This document shows, in pieces, positions 32,725 to 42,800 of a stretch of 64,000 bases of DNA. Location: positions 12,544,036-12,608,035 of the forward strand of contig CP136069.1 of the NCBI GenBank assembly GCA_032622095.1, written 5' to 3'. The stretch comes from Siphonodentalium dalli. Lineage: Eukaryota > Mollusca > Scaphopoda > Gadilida > Siphonodentaliidae. Made by a program: the position numbers and the translations under genes. Numbering within the stretch: the first letter of the stretch is position 1; the number at the start of each line of letters is the position of its first letter. Under the pieces are notes generated by a model. The model was not told where the DNA came from. It did no database searches and saw nothing but the letters and a program-made list of their open reading frames with translations.

Positions 32725-33730
32725 GCGCTCGCGCAACAGTATGGCGATCAGACAGATTCGTAGGTTGGTGTCACCCTACTCCGTTTCACTCAATGACGTC
32801 ACCAAAAACGACGTAAAACCTCGTGGCGTTCTGACATTTTTACTGTGCCGCGTTTTTGCTATGTTTATTTTGTGTGTTGTTTTCGATTATTTGTTTGTCG
32901 CCGATATCGCCATTTGTCGGGATTCCCTGTTTCTATATTTAAAACTGGCATGCTCGTAGTGAGCCTCGATTTCGATTTTTTCTCCCAGGTCAAATTACGT
33001 CAGAGTTATGACAAAAATAGATCGACCTACATTTTCTCCACCAGAACTCTATATCAAAGAGTCTATATACTCCTTCGGGACCTACATAGACTCCTTCATT
33101 TGGTTATTTTTACTTATAATTGGGAAGTTTTATCATTTTTGGTTCTTGCGAAGACCTCTTTTTATCGTGCGGGAAAAGAGAGACATTCAAAACGCGATTT
33201 CGTAATTCGACGCAATAGGCTGAATAGCCTAACCTTCAGCCGAGTTCCGGGTTCAAATACGACGAATGACGTAACACAAAACAAAACGCATTTGTTGACA
33301 CAAACACCGTTTGAAGAGTTTATTATTACATAAAATGATCGTTATTGATTAATTATTGATTAATTATTGATATTTATTGTTGCATATTGGCTGCTATCAA
33401 TATTTACACACAAATGGTATTAATTATTTCTTATAATTGCTCCTTTGGTCAACTTTGACTATCGGAAAATGAAAATGAAAATATGCCGCTGAAAAAAATG
33501 TAATCGATATCAAAGTCTTATCCTTTCGGCAACATGGAATTGGTTTTAATTACTTAAATGATTAATATAGTAATTTGCCTTTTATCTGTGATGAAATGAG
33601 AAATGGTAATTGTCCTTTTTTGCTAACATTAAATTAAATTAAATAAATTAAGGAAAATACAGTGAAATTATATTTTAAATTATTGTTTATTACATTTTTG
33701 CGCACGTTGGCATCTCTCTGAGTGCATTCT
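32725..33730. other. Unique ~1-kb island inside the 37-bp array with short open frames and CRE sites
   Basis: The 37-bp array stops at 32724 and resumes at 33731. Between them lies non-repeated DNA with TGACGTCA at 32794-32801, TTACGTCA near 32996 and TGACGTAA near 33267. Three overlapping frames are open: 32741-32959 (72 codons, one hydrophobic segment), 33008-33205 (65 codons with a hydrophobic segment IDSFIWLFLLIIGKFY) and 32845-33333 (162 codons). The 33008 frame looks most protein-like. I recognise none, and a CAG acceptor-like site lies at about 32988. It could be a promoter or first exon of an unseen gene, or a non-coding insertion. 8-bp ACGTGCGC/GCGCACGT words lie near the two edges. 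Confidence 0.3.
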
Positions 33731-33826
33731 AGTTACACTACGGTTGAGTAACGTTGCTTGGTGGTATATTTACACTACGGTTGAGTAGCGTTGCTTGGTG
33801 GTATATTTACACTACGGTTGAGTGAT
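33731..33826. repeat. Outlying block of the 37-bp minisatellite
   Basis: Two and a half units (AGTTACACTACGGTTGAGTA, ACGTTGCTTGGTGGTATATT) sit 1 kb right of the main array. Confidence 0.9.
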
Positions 33827-33881
33827 TGTTGAGTAAATTCTTAGTTAGCGATAATTATTGCCATGCATATACCGCCTTTAA

Positions 33882-34109
33882 CCCTTTGAGTGCCAGGGAC
33901 CGATCTCATCGGCCATAAACCTACAAAATAAGTCTGTTAAAGAATATAAGAATAAATTATTAGAATTGTAAAAAGTTGTAAAAAAAAATGTTAGGCCAAT
34001 GCATTCTCTTATATATGCGAGGCGACCTATGGTCGACTCGCATATATAAGATAATGCATTGGCACAGGGTATATGGGTTGATACAAAAATCGACCTGTCA
34101 CTCAAAGGG
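33882..34109. mobile_element. TTAA-type MITE (CCCTTTGAGTGCCAGGGACC end), one hairpin core
   Basis: The ends CCCTTTGAGTGCCAGGGACC and GACCTGTCACTCAAAGGG are flanked by TTAA (33878-33881, 34110-34113). Subterminal GATCTCATCGGCC and GGTTGATACAAAAATC are shared with the 37680 and 39497 elements. The core hairpin lies at about 33994-34068. Confidence 0.83.
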
Positions 34110-34796
34110 TTAATTATATAGCTGTTCATAAACAGATGTGGCATTTTATCTATTATATCGAACTTTCTCACAAAGTGATGCAAAGAATTGACGGCACGCA
34201 CCGGCGCGATATCTTGAATAGCACCAACTATTCTCATCTGCCTGTAACTTGTATTTTATTCATTCCATCGACAAATAAAAACTAAGAGTTCATTATTCCG
34301 AGATGATCAGAAGAGGATGCACGTGCGTTTATAGAACATGTCTCAAGTACAAGCACCCGCTGTGGTACTAAATGATTCTATGATCAAACGCGGGATAAAA
34401 TACCATTCCCGCCGTGTTCATTAGTATGTATATTCCATGTATTCGTTATGCGGCAGCAGGCACCACTAATCTAAATGTCAATGAAGCTGTTGCTCAAGTT
34501 TATACAAGCACAGGGGGTGCTGATGCAACATATACGCCAAGATTCTACATGTAAATGAAACTATATAGCTCGTTTATAGAAGCGGGATTCTAAATGTCAA
34601 TGAAACTGCTTGTAGCTCAGATTTATATGCAAGCGCAGCGCTGTGATCTTGATACAACAAACGCCACGATTCTAAATGTCAACCTTAACTTAAGTTTTAA
34701 AAAGCGCGGGGATTCTAAATGTCAATGAAACTGTAGCTCAAGATTATATGTATACAAGAGCAAGGGCCCGGTTTGTGTTGATGCAGCAGTCACCAC

Positions 34797-35015
34797 GATT
34801 TTTTTAGGCCAATGCATTCTCTTATATATGCGAGGCGACCTATGGTCGATTCGCATATATAAGAGAATGCATTGGCACAGGGCATAACTGTAACTATCAC
34901 AATGTGGTCAAGGAGCCGGTTCCAATGATATCCATATTTGTATGGTTCTATTGAGACAGACCGAAGATATTTTAGGCTGTTGAAGCTTTATTTGGCCGAT
35001 TTGTTGGGTAAAGGG
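34797..35015. mobile_element. Truncated CCCTTTACCCAAC-family MITE
   Basis: Only the right half is present: core hairpin 34805-34878, GGCATAACTGTAACTATCAC, GAGCCGGTTCCAATGATATC and the end TTGTTGGGTAAAGGG before TTAA (35016-35019). The left half is lost at ACGATTTTTTTAGG. Confidence 0.8.
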
Positions 35016-35388
35016 TTAAATGTCAATAGAACCGTAGATCAAGCTTATGAAAGCGGGATTCTAAATGTCAATGAAACTATAGTTCAGATGTATATTATAC
35101 AAGCGCCGGGGAATCATGGTGCAACAGGCGCCACGATTCTATACAGGTATACATGAAACAATATTTAGCTCAAGTTTATACATGCGCCATGCAGGGGATC
35201 TTTATGGAACAGACGCCACGATTCTACATGCAAATGAAAATGTTTAGCTCAAGTTTATACAAGTGTCAGGCAGGCGACATTGATGCACCAGACGCCACGA
35301 TTCTACATGTAAATTAAAATATATAGCTCATGTTTATACAAGCGCCCGGTGGATCTTGGTGGAACAGACGCCACAATGATACATGTAA

Positions 35389-36320
35389 GGGTCAATCCAC
35401 ACCGGCGCCATTTTTACGGCCGTTTTCTGTCGTCCGTAGCGGTTTATATTCACAACGATCACTTCGTCGCGCGCGATCGTTTCGGTGGCTAATCGTTTGC
35501 TAAACATATACATGTAAGAGTTTTTCAAACAAATTGTCAAATAAAGTATATATGTCAAGTGGAATGGTGCACGGGCTTCCTAAATTATCATAGCAATTGC
35601 GTTTAATTGAATTTCATTCTATAATTTCAGTTTGTGAATTTTTTTCATCGGTGGGGGGGGGGGGGGGGGGCGGGGGGCAAATTGTGGGCGAAGTGACTTC
35701 ACAATGGATGGAATGGATAGGGACCAAAAATTAACCAGACAATCCTGTTATCTTGGAGGATCTCTATAATAAGTCGCAATTCTATACGAAATTTATTAAC
35801 CGAGTGCACTAAATTCGATTCGAGCCGAGCTTTAACGAGGCTCGAATCTAATTAAGTGGACTATTTATTTCATTATCACAACCAAAGAGGAAGTAAAGAC
35901 ACCTTCGAGAAAAAGTATAGTTCCATTTTAAATGTGCCTTTTCATGATGACAAAATTGTTAAACCACCCTTACCATGCACTCGTGCATGCATGTTTATCC
36001 CACAGTCGACATATATTCATTTATCCTTGCACTTCAGTTATCAGTCCTTCACCACCTTTGTTATCGCGACAACAAATAAATGTGTCGCCTTCAAATAGGA
36101 GGAATACACACGTATAAATATCCTATTTGACAGCGACCCAATTATCCCACTGGTTTGGCACAAGCGAGAAATCGACGAAGCATAAAATCACTGTTCTGAT
36201 CGCCTCGTGGTCAGCGATTCAGTCGCTTGCGGTGTGAATATAAAAATTGCGTGCTTTGAACTGCTACTGACAGAAAACGGTCGTTATTGTCGCGCGCTCG
36301 CGTCCGGTGTCGATTGACCT
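35389..36320. mobile_element. TAA-flanked inverted-repeat element (GGGTCAATCCACACCGG ends) in the 72-bp array
   Basis: GGGTCAATCCACACCGG and, inverted, CCGGTGTCGATTGACCT are flanked by TAA (35386-35388 and 36321-36323). A neighbouring array unit shows the empty site ACATGTAAATTAAAATATAT with one TAA. Arms share CCGTTTTCTGTC and TATATTCACA. The TWA target suggests PIF/Harbinger. The centre includes an 18-G run and an 80-codon frame (35856-36098) that I do not recognise. Confidence 0.7.
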
Positions 36321-36524
36321 TAAATTAAACTATATAGCTCACGTTTATACAAGCGCCAACCGGGGATCTTGATGCAACAGACGCCACGATTCTAAATGTC
36401 AATGAAATTGTAGCTCTATCTTGTACACAAGTGACCGGGGGGGGGGGGGGTCTTGGTGCAACAGACGCCGCGATTCTTAAAGATGAACTCATGGTAACAG
36501 GAGAGTTTTTATGAAAACTATTTT

Positions 36525-36844
36525 TAGCTCAACTTGAGCAAGTTTGAGCTATTGCCATGGTTGCCATCCGTCCGTCTATGGGCAGCCAAATTAAAATGAA
36601 CCAAAAATATTTGAAGATATCTACAAATATTTGCAGATTTGCAACTATTTTAACATATCCTCAAATATTTAGAGACAACTGCAATATTTTAAGATATCTT
36701 CAACTATTTATTTTAACATATCCTCAAATCTTTTAGATACATGTATCTGGAAATATATCTTTGAATTTAAGATATCTCTAAATGAATTGAAATTATCTTC
36801 AAATCATTTGTTGAGATGTTTCAATCATTTGAAGATATCTCCAA
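36525..36844. repeat. Head fragment of the GCCATGG repeat and a short-word AT-rich repeat
   Basis: TAGCTCAACTTGAGCAAG, GAGCTATTGCCATGG at 36525-36575 is a head fragment of the 28375 family. From 36600 variants of CTTCAAATATTTGAAGATAT alternate in both orientations. No gene. Confidence 0.55.
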
Positions 36845-37161
36845 AACATGTACAGAACATCCTGAATTCCACTATTTTAGTGGTATTCCTCTATTATAGT
36901 GGTATTTGACCATTACCGTTTTGTCAATTTAATAAAAGAGGGATAAATTTCACACAAATATTCAAAATCAGGTCGCAAAAGATCACACAACAAATTTTGT
37001 CACTCGCTGCGATGTTGTCAAGAGTGACATTTGGCTGTGCACTGGTATGCACCGTCTTCTATTCCCGACGTAAATAAAGGAAACATGAATATGTTTTAGT
37101 CAAATACCACTAATAGTGGAATAACTATAATAGTGGAATTCAGGATGTGCCGGACCTGTTC
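36845..37161. mobile_element. Small inverted-repeat element (GGCACATCCTGAATTCC ends), copy 2
   Basis: A diverged, shorter copy of 6422-6965. It has ACATCCTGAATTCCACTATT and, inverted, ATAGTGGAATTCAGGATGTG at the ends. The interior keeps CATTACCGTTTTGT, GCTGCGATGTTGT, CTGTGCACTGGTA and GGAAACATGAATATG. Confidence 0.68.
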
Positions 37162-37679
37162 ATATGTATCTTTGGGGTGCAACATGATGAGAGCCTGGAG
37201 CCATCAAATTTTTCCAATTGTTTGTTGAAAAACATGGCCGCCAGCAGACATCTTGGATTTTACCCTTTGTACTTTGCTATATTTTATGGGAATCTATTCC
37301 AAGGGTTTGTCCGGTTTCTAAAGGGTCCACCCATTCATATATATCTCATGTATCGATGCGGAGAAACACCAAATTAAAGGGGCAAATACAATATGGTCTA
37401 AAGAACTGGGTATGTGGCATTATTTCATGCACAGTAGATTTTGATGAATTTTTATCGCAAGTGAGCCTATGCTCAATACAGTTCTGATTAAAATCACACT
37501 CAGGCGCTCGTCGCTGTAAAAACGTCCACAAACAACACCTGCAGTATGACGTCACAACCCACATTTTACTTTAAAATAGCTTTGATCAACATAATGTACT
37601 TTCGGTTTCGTTTCCGTGAACGACTTTTGTTTTCACAAAAGAAAAACATGGCTTCTTATTCAATTTCAATCCCTATTAA
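37162..37679. other. Gene-free stretch with a GCCATCTTGG-family fragment
   Basis: AACATGGCCGCCAGCAGACATCTTGGATTT near 37230 is one unit of that family. A CRE-like TATGACGTCACAA is at about 37547. No coding sequence is supported. Confidence 0.45.
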
Positions 37680-38125
37680 CCCTTTCAGTGCAAGGGTCCG
37701 ATCTCATCGGCCCTAATTTACGGTCTGTAAAATCGGCCCAAAAAAATTAGATTTTTTTGGGTTGAATTTTTTTTAGGTATGCTTAAGCATGCTATAGCGA
37801 ATTTAAAAACAAACTGGATAAAACCTTAGGGGCATGTTATAACTCAAAACTATCACCAAGTATTCATAGTAATAATTTTGATGCCCATGAAAAACGTAAG
37901 ATTCCCTGGCACTAAACCTACAAAATAAGTCTGTTAAAGAATATAAGAAAAAATTATTAAAATTGTAAAAAATTGTAACAAATAATAACAAAAGATGAAA
38001 CATTGTTAGGCCAATGCATTCTCTTATATATGCGAGGCGACCTATGGTCGACTCGCATATAGAAGAGAATGCATTGGCACAGGGTATATGGGTTGATACA
38101 AAAATCCGACCTGGCACTGAAAGGG
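37680..38125. mobile_element. TTAA-type MITE (CCCTTTCAGTGCAAGGGTCC end), one hairpin core
   Basis: CCCTTTCAGTGCAAGGGTCC and, inverted, CGACCTGGCACTGAAAGGG are flanked by TTAA (37676-37679, 38126-38129). The core hairpin is at 38009-38082 and GATCTCATCGGCCC is subterminal. The ends resemble those of the piggyBac element at 58136 (CTCATTCAGTGCCG). Confidence 0.84.
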
Positions 38126-38129
38126 TTAA

Positions 38130-39492
38130 GCCAAATTCAAAAGTGAAATATGCTGCCTCAGATTGCTTGGTGCTAAATGTTGAAATTCTTGATATTCAAT
38201 TCTGTTGGACATGTTAGCTAGTAATATTGGTCAATTCTAGACTCCTAAAGACATATTATGTACTTGTTCGGGTGCGTGAAACTAATAAGTTAGTATCAAG
38301 GCGCTATGCCAACTGGAGGAATGTACTATTCTACTAACATCGCTGAAAATCTGAAGCAAATCAAACGTACCATTCCATAGAAAACATCGTCTGAACTACG
38401 CTCAAATGTAAATATTTACTACTTGATTCGGGACGCATCTATCGGCGATAAACTAACGAAAACGATTTCGCCATCGAGTCACTGCATTGCATTAATATAT
38501 AAGAATGACGGTGTGTTGTCAATTTGGATATAATATTTGTAAAATTACTACTTTGAACAAGATTATTCTCCATTTATATTTGATCACCCTACCGGAGTGT
38601 TTCATATCACAAAATTTACATACTAAGTGTGATTGTCACTAAATCCAGCATTCTGATTGGTCGGCGCCCACGTGGCTAGTTGCAATTATTTCTCGGTGAA
38701 CGCGAAACAGCTCATAACTGCAGCCTCATAATTACATCGACGCGTCATAGGTTTTGGAAAGACGAACGCGTAATGTTTTGGGTGATGTAACCGTGAGGTG
38801 AGTGGTCATAACTTGTATGTAAAACCCTTCGGGGTTTGACACAAGTTATGACCACTCACCTCACTGTTACATCTCAATAAAAACTGTCCACATGACAGTT
38901 AATCCTTATTTAATATATGCCTCGTAAACTCTGAATTTGTATATACTTAATGATACGAGACTTGCGGCGAAAAATTCTTATGCTATTTTTAGCTAATGGG
39001 CGGGGGTTTACTGACTAGAATCACGCTGGCTGAAGGAATGGCCCTAGTCTTGGGTATTCCATGCAACTATCGCCTGATCATTTACCTCAATTTACTGATG
39101 AAATTGCAATTTGCTGGCAATTATTAAATTCCTGCTTGTAGTAATGGAACCCCCATCTAATTTCATCAGACTCAGTACCTGAAGAATCGGAGTATGATAT
39201 TAATCAGAACTGTGCTCAATATAGGTCCGATTAACCCTTGTGTTATGGTATATACATGTACTCATGGTGGTGATGTCGCACCAGGGGACCTGTGATCGGA
39301 TGTTGTGAAGTAGCACATTTTCGTTTCATTGGAAATTCTGCAGTTTTGTGAAACCACTGACGGAAATCACGTGATTTTTTCACGAAAAAGGGTTGGCGCC
39401 TAAAATTTTACCTTTACGTATATTGTAATTTATGTGTGACGTCACAAGTACCTACACCTGCCAGTTACCTATGCACGACCCGAGCTGGGTCG
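38130..39492. other. Gene-free stretch, largely unique
   Basis: Apart from the hairpin at 38783-38873, I see no repeat ends or coding signal. It lies downstream of the RPL28 3' end. Confidence 0.45.
38783..38873. repeat. Isolated near-perfect hairpin
   Basis: TGTAACCGTGAGGTGAGTGG TCATAACTTGT pairs with ACAAGTTATGACCACTCACC TCACTGTTACA, with a loop of about 26 bases that itself contains ACCCTTCGGGGT. No flanking target duplication is evident and no other copy was seen in the window. Confidence 0.75.
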
Positions 39493-39496
39493 TTAA

Positions 39497-39635
39497 CCCT
39501 TTCAGTGCTAAGTCCGATTTTTGTATCAAACCATATTTCCTTGATCATTTTTCAAATTTATCGATTATAATAATGTGATACATTGATGGAAAGAGCTCAG
39601 AGTTGATACAAAAATCGGACTTGGCACTGAAAGGG
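39497..39635. mobile_element. Minimal 139-bp TTAA MITE (CCCTTTCAGTGCTAAGTCC end) without hairpin core
   Basis: CCCTTTCAGTGCTAAGTCCG ATTTTTGTATCAA and its inverse are flanked by TTAA (39493-39496, 39636-39639). It has the same ends and GATACAAAAATCGGA subterminus as 33882 and 37680, but nothing between except an AT-rich loop. Confidence 0.86.
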
Positions 39636-39875
39636 TTAACAATAATAAATAAAAGAACAAAGTTTATTTATTTCTTCATGTTCTTTTTAGCCCCCCAGAT
39701 TAGTTTCCCAATGTCAAACAATGGTCAAAATTTGTAATCTGTCATTATTTTTTCCGTCCAAGCTAATTGTTAATCCATACCCTAGTTGCAAGGTGAAATG
39801 TTTGTAATGGAGCCTTGGCTATATACCCCGAACCTCTGAATATTATATGCTGAACAAACTGACTTTTGTTTATAA

Positions 39876-39881
39876 TTTATT
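39876..39881 (-). promoter_or_regulatory. Poly(A) signal AATAAA for RPL28
   Basis: AATAAA on the minus strand 14-19 nt after the RPL28 stop codon (39897-39895). This implies a very short 3' UTR, as is usual for ribosomal protein mRNAs. Confidence 0.65.
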
Positions 39882-39894
39882 TTCAACAAAAGGT

Positions 39895-42800
39895 TTATTT
39901 CTTTTGTTTGCGGAGAGTCTTTTTGTCAGCTCTTGGTTTCTGGCTCTGGAGAATAGCACTGGCTCTCCTCACGGCAGGCTGTAACGAGACACAAAAATAT
40001 TATCAGGTATGTAACAAATTAAAGCTGTTGAATACATAAATATTATCTGGTATGTACTAAACTAAACTGTAGAAGAAATACAACCAGAACTATAAACATA
40101 ATGAATGGAAATATTTGAGTTATCAAATCGGATAGTGAGGGGTTAATCTTACCCAAACTAATCAACTGATACACACAACATAGTGAACAAAAAGCATGTC
40201 ATTTGATTTAGAAACCCCTACAATGAAAGTGTCAATGACACTATAGCTCAACTTAGGTAGGGGAATAATTTAATGGTTGACAGTAAATGGAGGAATAGGA
40301 AAGGTGCTTATTGAAATGTCTAACCTGTGCCAAAGGATATAGTCATGCAAAGAGTAAAATCCAAGATGGCTGCTGGCGGCCATGTTTTTTTGGCCAATTG
40401 ACCCAAAATGGACTCGTTCCCATCTACGTGTCATTGTTAACATCCATGACAAATTTTTAGTACTTTACTTTTAATACAAACATTTCCAAATTGTTTTGTG
40501 TCTGAATGTTTTTGTCATGACTCATTCATGAATTGAATCAATGAATGATCTGGTTTTTGGACTAGATATTACTAATACTAGTCTTTTACTATTAGTAAAT
40601 TGGCATAAATCCGGCAATACTCTCCTATTCCTATGAATTTTGTTATTTTTTTTACAATTTTAATAATTTATTCTTATATTCTTTAACAGACTTATTTTGT
40701 AGGTTAAGGGCCGATGAGATCGGACCCTGGCACTCAAAGGGTTAATATTGCTGTCGATCAGCTGAAAAATGTCATAGCAGCTTGAGTGAATTCTAAGTGA
40801 AAACAAGAGAGAAAAGGGTTAATTAAACAATACCAAAAACCATACAGATGAAGAACGTGCTAAGAAATACTTAGGTATGAAATATGAGGCAGATCAGAAG
40901 AAATATGTTCAACTTATTGCATCGGATAGCATGTGTGTGAAGGGTTAATTATTTTCTAAACCGATACCACTATTCAGGTGAGGGATGTGTCACAATCAGA
41001 CAAAAATACTTCGGTTATAGCATCGGATAGCACATGACCATGTGCGGATGTAAAGTGTTAATAATTTCTAAACTGATCAACCGATCGATACCAAAAACTA
41101 TACATGTCAGGGGTGTGTCATCATAAACATGCACATAAAATTTTAACAGGATCTGATAAAAAATACTTGAGTAATCGTGTCAATAGCAAGTGTCTACGGA
41201 CAGACAGACGGATGGACGAACGACGGATGGTTGATCCGGACGTCGGCATTATGTGTACCATACATGCAGGGTTTCCGCTACTACGGCAGGCCGGCCGTCC
41301 AGCGGCCTCATTCCCCTCCCCAACCTTGACTTAATATTGACCACAAAATAGCCAGACCTAGCTCAGCCCCCATTTTAAACAGGACGAGTGACCACCGACA
41401 CTGAAGATTATCAGATTGCAAGGAATCCTGCACCTGGTGCATTTATAAGACATGATCAGTAGCGTGGACCACGTGCACAGTTGTCTGAACTTGTCTCCAC
41501 AATCCTGGGTAACGCTTTGTCAACGAATGTTTAATAGTAGTAATCATCTTCTTGCATTTTAAATTACCGTTGGTAGATTTCGGTATATACATATACATTT
41601 AAGTCCCAACTTTCAAAACCCACTATTTCCCCTCGGAATGCGCATTATAAATCGGTAAGTCAGTATGGGGCTTATAATTTTGAGTTACAACCATGAACAC
41701 AGGTTAGGTCTGGCAGTCGCTGCCACGAACAGTGCAGACATTTTACCTCAAAGCAATGTCTGTATCAAAGAAATGTTCAATTAAAAATAAAACACTTAAA
41801 ATATTAATAGTTATTTTCAGTGACAGTGTATTTATTCCCAATCCAATTAATAAAAAAATTACCCATTATACGAATCCAGCATGAAGTCAACTACCGTCTG
41901 AGGAATGGGTTTTGAATTAACACCAATTTGTTTTGGTTGGTACCGTGAACAAAACACAAAGAAAGCATGCAGAGCTGGGTATAGCACGTGACATGACCTC
42001 TGTCCATGACGTAATTATCACTGGTTACTGCTGCAGCTTGAGTAAACTGTGACAATGTGTCTTTGCCAACGCGGTCCCCTTTGATGTCGGTGCCTTTTGA
42101 TGTCGCTTAACCCTTTACCCAACAAAACGGCCAAAACCGGCCAAATAAAGCTTCAACAGCCTAAAATATCTTCGGTCTGTCTCAATAACACCATACAAAT
42201 ATGGATATCATTGGAACCGGCTCCTTGACCACATTGTGATAGTTACAGTTATGCCCTGTGCCAATGCATTCTCTTATATATGCGAGTAGACCATAGGTCG
42301 CCTCGCATATATAAGAGAATGCAATGGCCTAAAAAAAAAACTTTTTACCATTTTTTCTTACATTCTTTAACAATTTTATAATTTTTAATGTGTTAAGCCA
42401 ATGCATTCTCTTATATATGTGAGGCGACCTATGGTCGACTCGCATATATAAGAGAATGCATTGGCACAGGGCCCTTCTGTTGGGTAAAGGGTTAAATTCC
42501 TACTGTGAAAAAATCATTGTATCAACTGTATACATATGCTTTTAGTTCATCAACTTGAGATCAAAGAAGATTATCTGTTTTAATTTGGTTTCTACAAAGC
42601 TTCAATGATGTTCCTGCTTGTTGTCTCAAATGCAAGGAAATGGCCACTTTCAGTGATAAACATCCAAATTTTCTCCTGACAGGGCGCCGGGTATGTGCTT
42701 CCCAAATACGGCCACATTCCCCCAACCCCTAGCGGAAACCCTGATACATGGTATGGGTACACATAAAAATATCAGGTATGCAATGAAGTTGAACAAGAAT

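Larger units (their letters stand above)
34440..36510. repeat. Degenerate ~72-bp tandem repeat, interrupted by two elements
   Basis: Units contain GATTCTAAATGTCAATGAAA, TAGCTCAAGTTTATACAAGC and GATCTTGATGCAACAGACGCC, drifting strongly between copies. The array is interrupted by a TTAA-MITE fragment (34797-35015) and by a TAA-flanked element (35389-36320), and resumes at 36321. A poly-G run lies near 36430. No open frame spans more than one or two units. Confidence 0.72.

Noticed and set aside
32845-33333. 162-codon frame in the island of the 37-bp array
   Set aside because: Overlaps two other open frames and resembles no family I know; kept only as part of a low-confidence region.
35856-36098. 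80-codon plus-strand frame
   Set aside because: Lies inside a short TAA-flanked element, no recognisable domain.
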